Source: Macrostomum hystrix
Taxonomy: Eukaryota > Platyhelminthes > Macrostomidae
NCBI GenBank assembly: GCA_950097015.1
Contig: CATNEN010000029.1
Span: 496,001-560,000, forward strand
Direction: 5' to 3'
Length of the DNA stretch: 64,000 bases
The position numbers were made by a program, and so were the translations under genes. The notes beneath the pieces are model-generated. The model saw only the letters and a list, made by a program, of their open reading frames with translations, had not been told where the DNA came from and ran no database searches. This document shows positions 48,494 through 59,849 of the stretch, piece after piece (positions within the stretch are counted from its first letter, which is position 1; every line of letters starts with the position of its first letter).

Positions 48494-50126
48494 CTGTGAT
48501 TTGCGCGAGTGCGTGAGAAAAGAGTTCATTGCTATGGACTAAGTATCTTATGTAACGTAGTAGTAACGAATCTGTGAAATTCTCGAAATTCTGTGAATTC
48601 CTCGATTTCTACGCCCTATAATATTGAAGTTAGGACAGTTGCATCGTTAAACATAACAATATTTGAAGCTAAATAGACAACAAAGCTGCACTGACGCACA
48701 GTTGAATGACTTCGAAAGTTACGGGTAAAAGTGGCACTAAATCTACCAGTAAGTGCATTCGGTGCAGCCGGATAAAACAATGGGTCTATTTATGCCCCTG
48801 CCAACTGCTCAGAAAATAAAATCTAATAGTTTCAAGTTTCATTACCTAACGCAAGCGATAGTTCTACAGTATGACGTCTGATTACATTAAGCGACATTCA
48901 AGCACTGACGAGCAAATTGCAAAAACTTCGATTTTTTAATAAAACCTTTAAAAAAAACCATGCGAAAAACACATACAATTACGAGTACTAATTATTATCT
49001 ACTATTACCTTACTTCCGCTAATTTTAGCAAGCCTAGGGTAGTGCTCACCTCACTTCCGCTAATTTGGATAGTGCTCACCTCACTTCCGCTAATTTGGGT
49101 AGCGCTCACCCCACTTCCGCTTATTTGGGTAGTGCTCACCTCACTTCCGCTAATTTGGGTAGTGCTCACCTCACTTCCGCTTATTTGGGTAGTGCTCACC
49201 TCACTTCCGCTAATTTGGGTAGTGCTCACCTCACTTCCGCTAATTTGGGTAGTGCTCACCCCACTTCCGCTAATTTGGGTAGTGCTCACCTCACTTCCGC
49301 TAATTTGGGTAGTGCTCACCTCACTTCCGCTTATTTGGGTAGTGCTCACCTCACTTCCGCTAATTTGGGTAGTGCTCACCTCACTTCCGCTAATTTGGGT
49401 AGTGCTCACCCCACTTCCGCTAATTTGGGTAGTGCTCAACTCACTTCCGCTTATTTGGGTAGTGCCCACCTCACTTCCGCTTATTTGGGTAGTGCTCCTT
49501 CTCAGCTGAAATTCCCTATGTTGGCTACTCCCTGTTTAAAGTGCTTGAGGTAAAAACAAAGTTATTTAGTCTAGAGGAAAAATTGGCAACCCAGAAAATT
49601 TCCAAGAACACAACCATAGAGGAAAAAGCTAACTAAAATAACTTACAAGAGCTGAGCTATGCAGGCCAAAGGGCTTAGCCAAATAAAATAGCTTTTCTGG
49701 AGTATATTGTACTAAAGTTCTCGAAGTAATGTAGATCTTGGTGAATTCAGTCAATTTCTCTATTTTCTAACTGTGGACGTATTGTGATAAACCCATATAG
49801 GACTCTAAATTCAAAGGCCGAAACAGTGGCCCAAGTGAAGCATAAAAAAGGAATGAGATCGATATAAAACATTCAGAAGAACAGTTAGAAGAAAAAGCGA
49901 TTACAGCCACGTGCGACATTAAATTGTTCATGAAACTTGATTATATTATAATTAATATGCGCACGATGACTACTGTTAGTAGGCGTCAGGAAAATGCTCG
50001 AATCTTGTGATTTTAAATTCTAGAGCGATTCAAGACGTACCTTTGGCGGAAGCGGTCGCTTTGCCTCGCCTATGCCGCCTGCGGTTATGACGATTTTTGT
50101 TTAGTTTTGTCAGCTTTAAAAAAATA

Positions 50127-50158
<32 letters not shown>

Positions 50159-53100
50159 AGTCAGTCAGTCAGTCAGTCATGCCAGGGGTCAGAGATAGAA
50201 TAGATAACCTGCCGTATGCGCTTACAACATTGAAGCACTGTTTCTCGGAAAGCAATGCTTTGATTGCCCAGAAAAAGAATCGGCATAGAAGGCGGAATCC
50301 AGAACTGAGAGGCAAAGATTGCTATTTAAATTCCGGAGCCGTTAATAAAGAATGTCAAGCCATGCGAAAATTGTAGGGCGGGCGACGGAGGTATAAAAGT
50401 ACATCGGCAAACTGCAGCTAGAGCCACAATTGGCATGTGGATTCATAACTCACCCGTCCAGAGGTACCGTGTCACTCGGGCAGAATCCCTGGTAGGTCAT
50501 GTAGTCCCTGCGGGAACAAATAGGAGTACAGGGAATATTTAATTTAATTTATCGAGATGACAAATAATCCTTCCCATCAAGTTATCCTATTTTATCCCAT
50601 CAATTTATCCCAATTTATCCCATTTTATCGCATCAAGCTATCCCATTTTATACCATCAAGTTATCACATCCTATCCCATCAAGTTATCACATCCTATCCC
50701 ATCAAGTTATCACATCCTATCCCATCAAATTATCCCATCGAATCCCATTAAGTTATTCAATCCCATCCCATCAAGTTATCCAATCCCACCCCATCAAATT
50801 ATCCCATCGAATCCCATTAAGTTATCCAATCCCACCCCATCAAGTTATCCAATCCCACCCCATCAAGTTATCCAATCCCACCCCATCAAGTTATCCAATC
50901 CCACCCCATCAAGTTATCCAATCCCACCCCATCAAGTTATCCAATCCCACCCCATCAAGTTATCCAATCCCACCCCATCAAGTTATCCAATCCCACCCCA
51001 TCAAGTTATCCAATCCCACCCCATCAAGTTATCCAATCCCACCCCATCAAGTTATCCAATCCCACCCCATCAAGTTATCCAATCCCACCCCATCAAGTTA
51101 TCCAATCCCACCCCATCAAGTTATCCAATCCCACCCCATCAAGTTATCCAATCCCACCCCATCAAGTTATCCAATCCCACCCCATCAAGTTATCCAATCC
51201 CACCCCATCAAGTTATCCAATCCCACCCCATCAAGTTATCCCATCCTTTACGATCCCGTCAAGTTATTCCATCCTATCCCATCAAGCTATCTCATCCACT
51301 CATTATGAGTTAGTTATCCCACCGAATCTCATCAAGTTATCCCATACTATCCAATAAAGGTATCCCATCCCATCCCATCCCATTCTATCCCTTTAAGTTA
51401 TCCCATCCCATCAAATCATCCCATCCTATCCGATCACGATATCTAATCCACTCGTTATCAGTGACTTAACCTATCCATTTGTTTCCAAATATATATTCCA
51501 GACATTCCTTCCCTTTGCGTGATCACGTCCAATTTAATCAGCTTCTTCCCAATTAGAAATTCCATCACATTGACACTGAAAGTTCTTATCTAATCCATTA
51601 TTCCCTTAACAGTAGAAAGAGCAAAGGGGTATTTCAAATACGAACTAACTTTCAAAAAGGTCTAAGTCGGAGATCTATTTTAATCCTCAATCTTATCCAC
51701 AAACAATCCTACACGTGTTTTAGTAACTTCCCTCCCCCCCTAAAAAACAGAAAAATACTGTGCTCACGGTTCCTCATAGTTGCGCTCATACTTGCTGCTC
51801 TTGCGGTAGAGATTAACCAGCTTCAGGCTGAACAGCAGACAGGCCGGCAGGCAGATCAGGAACAGGCCCAAGCCGGCCCAGAAGCCGTTGAATGGTCGCA
51901 GGGCGGAGCGGCAGGGTGCGCGGGCGGCGCTATTTAAACCGGCGCTAATCGCCACACAATCGGCTGCGTCGGAGAGGACGCTGGCGACGGAGGCGGCGAG
52001 GCCTGCGGAGAGGCTGGCTGACAGATTATCGCCTGTACCGGCAGCGATGGCATAGGTGATGGCCTCGGACTTTTGAGATTCGGCTCGCTCCAACTGCTGG
52101 GCAAGTCGGCTGCCGCCGCGGCTGTCGACCGGGCCGACCATTTGAACCAAGCGACTGCGAGCGTCGGCTAATTGTTGAACTCGACGGCTCTGATTGGCTA
52201 GACGTTCTAGAGCGCGTTTCAAAGTGCTGTCGAGATTGTCGACAATGCGAGACCAGGCCTGGTGGTCGGCTAGATTGGCAGCCGCTGCCATCGAAACCCG
52301 GTGCAGAGCGGCCATAGCAGCGCCGTCCGGGTCGCCGTGTAGTACAGCGCCAGATGACACGGATGACGAAGGAATAGTGAGAGCGGCGGAGCAGGCGGCG
52401 AAGTCGATGCTGTTATCGGCGGCGGCGGCGGCGGCAGCAGCCAGCTCGGTGAGGTTCGGCTGAAGTCGAAGTCCGGAAACCAGGTCATTGCGCTGGTCAT
52501 TCAGAAGCTGGACGGAGCGATTGGTGAGGCGACGATAAGCAAAGTCCGGAAGCGTGCCTTCCAGCAGGGCCGTCAGGTTCAACGCGCCGGCGAGGCCTGG
52601 TCGGACAGCGGCGTCGCTGCCAGTGGATCGACAGTCGCCGAGCAGAGCCTCAAACGGGGCTCCGTTTTCGCGCACTCGATCAGCCCGAAAGCGGACAGTG
52701 TAGAGGTTTGCGGCGGCGTCGAGAGCGCGATAGCCAGCTGGGCCAGCGCGGCCAGTCAGGTAGCGACAGAGCTCCGTGTCTGCGGACAATTAAGACAAGG
52801 TAGGCGATTAGGATAGATAGTCAGTGTTAGACTAGCTGTTACAAGTCAGTGTTAGACAATTTGTTTCAAGACAGTATAAGAAATTGAGTCGCCGTCTTGT
52901 TTTTACACAGTCACCTTGTTAGACAAAGTGTTGTCAGTGTTAGACAAAGTGTTGTCAGTGTTAGACAATGTGTTGTCAGTGTTAGACAATGTGTTGTCAG
53001 TGTTAGACAAAGTGTTGTCAGTGTTAGACAAAGTGTTGTCAGTGTTAGACAAAGTGTTGTCAGTGTTAGACAATGTTAGATAATGTTAGAAACAGGCTCC

Positions 53101-56100
53101 ACTCACCGAGAACGCCGCCAGCAAGGAACAGCAGCAGGGTGGCCAGCATGAGCAACCAGGCCAGTAGGAAGGCCAAGCCGCTGCCAGCCAGCAGCAGGTA
53201 GGCGGCCGCACCCCGATTGCAGCACCTGGCGTCATCGTAGGGAGCCTCACCGCAGCAGCCGAAAGCAAGGCCCAAATAGTACAGCACCAGTATAGCCAGG
53301 GCTAGGCTGGCCATGGAGGCGAAAACAATATGCCAGTAGGTGCTAACATCCGCGAAGAGGTCTTCAATGCTGCGATAAGGTTGGCTGCCACGGTTGGTCG
53401 GGCCCAGGCCGGCGGCCACATCGGCGCGAACAAATTCAACACTCTCCGCCAGGCGACCAGCCGCTGCCCAAACCGGTTCAAACTGGTCCGCTGGACTAGC
53501 CGAAGAATTCACAGTCGCAATGGCTTCGGCGATGGGACCATTGGTGGTGTCCAAGCGAGCGACTACCGCTTTGGCCAAGTCATCCAGGCTAGTCTCCGAT
53601 GCGGCCAGACTGTTCGAGAGGCGCCGTACTGCGCCGCTGACTGTGCCCACAGGCAGCCAGGGCGATAGCTGCGAGAAGAGAGAACACTTGTGCTAGATCT
53701 CTGATCCCAGAAACTCAACAAGACAAGTATCACCATAAATCGATACGATCTATAAAAAGCTAAAATCCTAATCATCCAGTAGAGACACAAATCCCAATCA
53801 TACAGTAGAGACACAAATCCCCAATCATCCAGTAGAGACACGTATCCCCAATCATCCAGTAGAGACACGTATCCTCAATCATCCAGTAGAGACACAAATC
53901 CTCAATCATCCAGTAGAGACACGTATCCTCAATCATCCAGAAGAGACACGTATCCCAATCATCCAGAAGAGACACGTATCCCCAATCATCCAGTAGAGAC
54001 ACGTATCCTCAATCATCCAGTAGAGACACGTATCCCCAATCATCCAGTAGAGACACGTATCCCCAATCATCCAGTAGAGACACGTATCCCCAATCATCCA
54101 GTAGAGACACGTATCCCAATCATCCAGTAGAGACACGTATCCTCAATCATCCAGTAGAGACACGTATCCTCAATCATCCAGTAGAGACACAGATTCCAAC
54201 AACTGACAAGAGTTCGCAGATTATAGCAAGGGATAGAAATCCAGAAACCTCAACTGGAGGCTTAATCCCCAATATTAAAGTGGAGCCGTTCGCTCACCTG
54301 AGCATTGCAAAGCTCAGGCGCAGAGTCCATATCGCCGCCCGGCCTCATCTTAGCCAGCCGGTCCCGCAGGAGCTCGCAGTCGCTGCGATCGGCGGCTTCT
54401 GGACAGCCGCCAACTTGTTGGTTTTGTCGCAGCAGTTCGCTAGCCTGCCTGAGCGTGTCATTCAAATGGCCAAGATCGTCCCGCAGAGCCGGCCAAGTCA
54501 TGCGCAAAGCGTCGGCCAGTCGTCCAGAATCGGCCAGCAGGTGAACAGCGGCGGTCGCGTTGTCTAGCGGGGCTCGAACTCCCAACCTGGCGACGAAGCG
54601 ATCGCGCAGTTGATTGGCAGCGGCTGCCACAGCCGGTCTGACCACGGCCGCGGCCAGGGCGGCTGTGCGGACGCTGTCATTCCTGGCCCGATCCGGGGCG
54701 GCCTGCAGCTGGGCGGCTGCGGCGGCCAGGCCCCGAGTTGCTTGGAGAAAGACGTAGTCTGGCCGTTTGGGATCTAGCGAGTTGCGCAACAGCTGATTGG
54801 AGATGAAGGCCAGGACAATGCCGCAGCTGGAGGGATGAGAAGAACAGTGCGTATTAACGATTGGCTCATTTAACACTTTTAACTAGTCGGCAAAATTTGA
54901 CACTGTTTAACATTCCTGGATTTTAATGTTTTTTGGGGTTTAACGTTTGTGGTTTTTAACGTTCCTGGGTTTAAACGTTTGTTTTTTAACCTTCTTGGGT
55001 TTTAACGTTAATGGGTTTAAACGCTCCTGGGTTTTAGCGTTAGTGGATTTGAAATGTTCCTTTGTTTTTTACGTTCCTGAGTTTAAACGTTTGTGTTTTT
55101 TAACGTTCCTGGGTTTTAACGTTCCTGAGTTTTAACGCTTGTGGATTTTAACGTTACTGGGTTTTAATGTTTTTGGTTTTTAACGTTCCTGGATTTTAAC
55201 GTTTCTGGTTTTTAACGTTCCTGGGTTTTAACGAGTGTGGGTTTTTAATGATTTTGTGTTTTCAAGTTTTCAGACTTTAACGTTTGAGACTTTTTTTACA
55301 TTTGTGGATATGAACGTTTGTGGGTTATGGAACATAATTTGCGTGAATTATTTAGCGCCTGATGATTAATTTACTAAGCATATTGTTTTTTATATTTAAA
55401 TTCTGCTAATTGAATAAATCATCAAGCCGAACTGAATAGCAGAAAAATTGTATTCCTCATCGAAAAAAATCTGGCTGGCGTTCTGGTTGAGTAAAAATAA
55501 ATTAACAGCCTGGGCAGGGTCAAACTCTTGATGTTATTTATGAGAAATATGTTTATGTTGATTAATCTATCCATAGTTAATATGAGGTATTATAATAAAC
55601 TTTAACCAACTAATTTTGTTGTTAATGATGACACACCGGAGATCCTGTATGTCTTCATTTTATCCCACATTTAGAATGTGGGATAAGACTGGTACTTAGC
55701 AGTTAGTTAAGTACCAGTACAAAATTTCTAACTAAATTAGAAGATTCGGTTGTAAGGCAGAGTGAAAAATATGTTTACAAAAGGAGTTTATTAATAGAAA
55801 AACAGCTAGTAGAAAACACTGAAATAGTTTATAGCGAAAGCTAAATCTGATTTCACTAGCTAAAGTTATCTAAAAACAGTTTTATAGAAAGCAACACAGA
55901 CTTGGACTCAAGACGCAGTACTGAAATTGCATCTTTAATTCTAGGTTAAACCTAAGCGGCGTGGTTTGCACATATAAAGAGCTTAGAGCTAAGCTTTTAT
56001 TCTCATAGTCAAGAACAAAGCCATGGCATTACCGTTGAAAGTATGAAATTAGTTTTTTAGGTCAATATATATATATATATATATATATATAAGAGCCTAG

Positions 56101-59100
56101 AATGATTGATAATGGCCTATGCAGCTGAGTTGACCAATTAGCACTGATTGGAAGAGCGCTGAGATTGCTAGCCTACATAATAGATGCTATCATTTAGGAT
56201 TCTATGAGCCAATTATTGGCATTTCAAAACTGCCACATAGCAGCTAGAGTTACAGACCGCAGTACTCACAGCATAACGGTGCACAAAACAGTCAGGGAGG
56301 CGCCGTAGCAGTTTCGCCTACACCTGGCGCCCTTTCTCTCCATGTGATGCAATCGGCCGCCGCATTTGCCGCAGCAGCAGCGGCAGCAGAACACGCAGCA
56401 GCCGGCCAATGGCACCGCTATGACAAATAATAGGCCCAGGCAGGTGAGAATGGCGTAGCCAAGCATGCTCAGTGCGTAGCGACGTGACGCCTGCAGAGAG
56501 ACATTTAGATAATTGCGTTATGGTCATCTGGGAAGGGAAGGGCGATGATTGAATGATCTGGGAGGGGAAGGGAGATGACTGAATGATCTGGGAGGGGAAG
56601 GGAGATGACTGAATGATCTGGGAGGGGAAGGGAGATGACTGAATGATCTGGGAGGGGAAGGGCAATGACTGAATGATCTGGGAGGGGAAGGGCGATGACT
56701 GAATGATCTGGGAGGGGAAGGGCAATGACTGAATGATCTGGGAGGGGAAGGGCAATGACTGAATGATCTGGGAGGGGAAGGGCGATGACTGAATGATCTG
56801 GGAGGGGAAGGGCAACTTGACTGAATGATCTGGGAGGGGAAGGGCAATGACTGAATGATCTGGGAGGGGAAGGGCAATGACTGAATGATCTGGGAGGGGA
56901 AGGGCAATGACTGAATGATCTGGGAGGGGAAGGGCGATGACTGAATGATCTGGGAGGGGAAGGGCAATGACTGAATGATCTGGGAGGGGAAGGGAGATGA
57001 CTGAATGATCTGGGAGGGGAAGGGAGATGACTGAATGATCTGGGAGGGGAAGGGCAATGACTGAATGATCTGGGAGGGGAAGGGCGATGACTGAATGATC
57101 TGGGAGGGGAAGGGCGATGACTGAATGATCTGGGAGGGGAAGGGAGATGACTGAATGATCTGGGAGGGGAAGGGAGATGACTGAATGATCTGGGAGGGGA
57201 AGGGCAATGACTGAATGATCTGGGAGGGGAAGGGCAATGACTGAATGATCTGGGAGGGGAAGGGCGATGACTGAATGATCTGGGAGGGGAAGGGCAACTT
57301 GACTGAATGATCTGGGAGGGGAAGGGCAATGACTGAATGATCTGGGAGGGGAAGGGCAATGACTGAATGATCTGGGAGGGGAAGGGCAATGACTGAATGA
57401 TCTGGGAGGGGAAGGGCGATGACTGAATGATCTGGGAGGGGAAGGGCAATGACTGAATGATCTGGGAGGGGAAGGGAGATGACTGAATGATCTGGGAGGG
57501 GAAGGGAGATGACTGAATGATCTGGGAGGGGAAGGGCAATGACTGAATGATCTGGGAGGGGAAGGGCGATGACTGAATGATCTGGGAGGGGAAGGGAGAT
57601 GACTGAATGATCTGGGAGGGGAAGGGAGATGACTGAATGATCTGGGAGGGGAAGGGCAATGACTGAATGATCTGGGAGGGGAAGGGCAACTTGACTGAAT
57701 GATCTGGGAGGGGAAGGGCAATGACTGAATGATCTGGGAGGGGAAGGGCAATGACTGAATGATCTGGGAGGGGAAGGGCAATGACTGAATGATCTGGGAG
57801 GGGAAGGGCGATGACTGAATGATCTGGGAGGGGAAGGGCGATGACTGAATGATCTGGGAGGGGAAGGGCAATGACTGAATGATCTGGGAGGGGAAGGGAG
57901 ATGACTGAATGATCTGGGAGGGGAAGGGAGATGACTGAATGATCTGGGAGGGGAAGGGCAATGACTGAATGATCTGGGAGGGGAAGGGCAATGACTGAAT
58001 GATCTGGGAGGGGAAGGGCAATGACTGAATGATCTGGGAGGGGAAGGGCGATGACTGAATGATCTGGGAGGGGAAGGGCAATGACTGAATGATCTGGGAG
58101 GGGAAGGGCAACTTGACTGAATGATCTGGGAGGGGAAGGGCAATGACTGAATGATCTGGGAGGGGAAGGGCAATGACTGAATGATCTGGGAGGGGAAGGG
58201 CAATGACTGAATGATCTGGGAGGGGAAGGGCGATGACTGAATGATCTGGGAGGGGAAGGGCAATGACTGAATGATCTGGGAGGGGAAGGGCGATGACTGA
58301 ATGATCTGGGAGGGGAAGGGCAATGACTGAATGATCTGGGAGGGGAAGGGCAATGACTGAATGATCTGGGAGGGGAAGGGCAATGACTGAATGATCTGGG
58401 AGGGTAATGGCGTTGGGTCACAGGTCTGGTTGTAGTGGTGTGACAAGTGCAATTGTTCCATTACATTTACCTTGGTTTTATTATTTTCTGTGTTTGCCAT
58501 AGCCGAATGGGCTGGACAAACAGTATTTCTTATTACTGGGCAAACAGTGTGAGTGCAATTTATGGAGACGTGATGAAAATAAAACTGTAAATTGACATAG
58601 CTTCAAAAGAGCATTAAAACTGTATTACCTTTTGCCAGTCAGAAAAGTACTCCACAACCAGGCTGTGATCTAAAATTAATAAGCAGAAATATCGAGACTT
58701 GATCACCTCAAATCCCTGTAAAAAAATTCGGCTGCTTCTTCGGCGGTTTTTTTGGTGCAAAATAGGAGTGGAATCAACCATAATCCCCCCTATCTCGCAA
58801 GAGTTAAAGAAACCACCCAGGAAGCAGCCGATGTAACCGTAAATTGTGCGGAAACCGCCGAAGAATCACCCGAACCAGTGGCCCATGGGACAACCAGAGA
58901 ATTATTTACGGGCGATTCCTCGGCGGTTTCTGAGCATGGAATCTTCCGAACTGGAGGATTCTTTGGGTGATTCCATTTCGCCACCAAGAAGCACCGAGAA
59001 AACGCCCAGTTGGGTAGATTCTAAGCATGGAATCATCCGATTGGTATGTTTCCAGCGTTCGGCTGTTTCTTTTTCTGGAAACACCGCAGATCCAACTGGA

Positions 59101-59453
59101 ATCACCCAAAGAAACATCCCTATTTTTTAGCGGGATAATTTTGATAGCTTGACAGACAATACATTTAGTCTAATTTGTTCTTTGTTACCACACTAGAAGT
59201 TGCACTTACTCATTAGCATGCGAGTAGCCTCTTCTAGAATGCTAACCGATTTGTCAACTGGTTGGATTAGGTCCAGGAAGTTTTCAGTTAGGCGATAGAA
59301 TGGCTCAACTGATTTCTCAAGTGGAGTGTTTGGCTCGCCATTTTCAGTAGCAGCTAGCTGTTTAGTGCAGTCACAATGGCCAGTCCATAGGAGCAGCAGA
59401 GCAAGCAGCAGCACAGCAGATGAATGACACATGCTGCACTTTAAACTAGACAT
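48216..59453 (-). CDS. PROM1: Prominin, five-pass membrane glycoprotein, complete, 9 exons, 992 aa
   Basis: Exons: 59453-59210, 58669-58629, 56490-56270, 54826-54298, 53668-53107, 52779-51768, 50507-50454, 50078-50041, 48493-48216. Every junction is GT..AG and every phase joins (2979 nt). A signal peptide spans about residues 1-28 (AVLLLALLLLWTGHCDC). TM1 (about 105-127) is followed by the prominin Cys cluster CCVFCCRCCCGKCGG, and TM2 spans exons 3-4. The first large loop, exons 4-5, is Ala-rich and helical; TM3 and TM4 are in exon 5 (FASMASLALAILVLYYLGLA). The second loop and TM5 (FWAGLGLFLICLPACLLF) are in exon 6. Exons 7-9 extend the cytoplasmic tail. Human PROM1 has 865 residues. Known family role: organising membrane protrusions, microvilli and ciliary or photoreceptor membranes. 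The match rests on topology and the Cys cluster. Confidence 0.93.
49014..49500. repeat. 30-bp minisatellite in prominin intron 8
   Basis: About 16 copies of CACTTCCGCTAATTTGGGTA plus GTGCTCACCT, with CTTATTTGG and CACCCC variants. The first unit begins as CTTCCGCTAATTTTAGCAAG, identical to the 36-bp unit of the 42.7-46.2 kb array, and then switches to the 30-bp form. Confidence 0.95.
49505..50040. other. Prominin intron 8, unique part
   Basis: Non-repetitive intron sequence between the 30-bp array and microexon 8. Nothing recognisable. Confidence 0.6.
50041..50078 (-). other. PROM1: Prominin microexon 8 (38 nt)
   Basis: Bounded by AACCGCAG and AAAG|GTACGT. It encodes a basic segment (RHRRGKATASAK) and joins exon 7 (GG|G) and exon 9 (G|GA) in phase. 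Its size suggests it could be skipped, but 38 nt is not a multiple of three, so skipping would shift the frame of exon 9. Confidence 0.6.
50127..50180. repeat. (GTCA)n microsatellite in prominin intron 7
   Basis: About 13 tandem GTCA/AGTC tetramers just upstream (plus sense) of 50180, with one early interruption. Confidence 0.95.
50545..51440. repeat. 23-bp minisatellite in prominin intron 6
   Basis: The core 50,820-51,240 is about 18 virtually identical copies of ATCAAGTTATCCAATCCCAC plus CCC (23 bp). The edges are degenerate versions (ATCCCATC, TTATCACATCC). The array starts about 40 bp from the exon 7 acceptor. Confidence 0.96.
51441..51767. other. Prominin intron 6, donor-side part
   Basis: Unique AT-rich intron sequence between the 23-bp array and exon 6. 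No feature seen. Confidence 0.6.
52915..53090. repeat. 21-bp minisatellite in prominin intron 5
   Basis: About eight copies of AGTGTTGTCAGTGTTAGACA (21-bp period, A/T variant AAAGTG or AATGTG). It begins about 15 bp from the exon 5 donor at 53106, with a degenerate extension to about 52,820. Confidence 0.93.
53765..54192. repeat. 27-bp minisatellite in prominin intron 4
   Basis: About 16 copies of CATCCAGTAGAGACACGTAT plus CCCCAAT or CCTCAAT, with 26-bp forms that have lost one C. It occupies most of the intron. Confidence 0.95.
54900..55270. repeat. Degenerate 16-17 bp minisatellite in prominin intron 3
   Basis: About 22 copies of TTTTAACGTTCCTGGG with frequent substitutions (GTTTGTG, GTTAGTG). 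More diverged than the other intronic arrays, so probably older. Confidence 0.85.
55271..56064. other. Prominin intron 3, unique AT-rich part
   Basis: No gene. It contains two adjacent perfect hairpins at 55661-55718. Confidence 0.6.
55661..55718. other. Two adjacent perfect 11-bp hairpins
   Basis: TATCCCACATT (55661-55671), TAG, then its exact reverse complement to 55685. Two bases later ACTGGTACTTA (55688-55698), a 9-base loop and its exact reverse complement at 55708-55718. Confidence 0.85.
56065..56091. repeat. (AT)n microsatellite in prominin intron 3
   Basis: Thirteen uninterrupted AT dinucleotides. Confidence 0.95.
56510..58408. repeat. 30-bp minisatellite in prominin intron 2, with higher-order blocks
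   Basis: About 63 copies of GACTGAATGATCTGGGAGGG plus GAAGGGCAAT (30 bp), with CGAT and AGAT variants. A 32-bp form (CAACTTGACTG) occurs at about 56,813, 57,295, 57,687 and 58,109, separating blocks of 16, 13 and 14 units with similar variant order. The array begins about 20 bp from the exon 3 acceptor. All three minus-strand frames lack stops, giving apparent proteins of about 600 aa that are intronic. Confidence 0.97.
58700..59135. mobile_element. Possible MITE-like insertion in prominin intron 1
   Basis: The left end (CCCTGTAAAAAAATTCGGCT, then TTCTTCGGCGG) resembles the reverse complement of the right end (CCCGCTAAAAAATAGGGATG, then TTTCTTTGGGTG) in an imperfect inverted repeat. GAGCATGGAATC and AAGCATGGAATC recur internally. 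No clear target duplication and no transposase, so the class is uncertain. Confidence 0.4.
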
Positions 59454-59849
59454 TTTGAATTCTTGTGTATATTGGTGTGCCTATCAAAACAGATTATGAT
59501 ATAGACTTAAATAATGAGTAATAACTTGCAGACAGTGTTGTACACCCCACTGTCACCTCTGTTAATTGTCAGGCGTAGCAATTTAGAAGCCTTTTTGTGC
59601 TGCAAGGATAAATTTGGGTTTAATCAAATATATTATTATTAGCTCAACACATGTAATAAAAAGATGGAATGTTATAGCTAAGTGTGGCAAGAAAGAATTA
59701 TATTGTTATTTATAATAATAGATAGGAAAGATAAGAATATTTAAAAACAAGCAAAAACAAAACAAAGGGGCATATGTGTCGTTTCATTCATAAAACTATT
59801 TTTCAAATTTCGAAAATTTCGAATTAAAAATTAAATTATTTTAAATAAA
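59454..59849. promoter_or_regulatory. Region upstream of prominin
   Basis: AT-rich sequence between the prominin ATG (minus strand) and the Merlin remnant. I see no convincing core promoter motif. Confidence 0.3.

Noticed and set aside
49005-49553. Three overlapping frames of about 155-162 codons
   Set aside because: The 30-bp array is open on both strands and lies inside prominin intron 8.
50179-50376. 65-codon plus-strand frame after the (GTCA)n run
   Set aside because: It is antisense within a prominin intron, with no domain and no splice partner.
50390-50405. TATA box (TATAAAAG) with an upstream GGGCGGG on the plus strand
   Set aside because: It lies inside prominin intron 7, and the only downstream plus-strand frame is antisense to the exons. 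Chance is likely.
51764-51769. Prominin ending at the TGA in exon 6
   Set aside because: The TGA overlaps a GTGAGC donor, and three downstream exons continue the frame in exact phase. Kept only as a possible intron-retention isoform.
51764-54876. Plus-strand frames opposite prominin exons 4-6
   Set aside because: They are shadows of GC-rich exons. The minus frames have the splice sites, membrane segments and phase continuity.
56318-58500. Three overlapping frames of about 600 codons (minus strand)
   Set aside because: They are translations of the 30-bp array in prominin intron 2, and end in neighbouring exon or intron sequence by chance.
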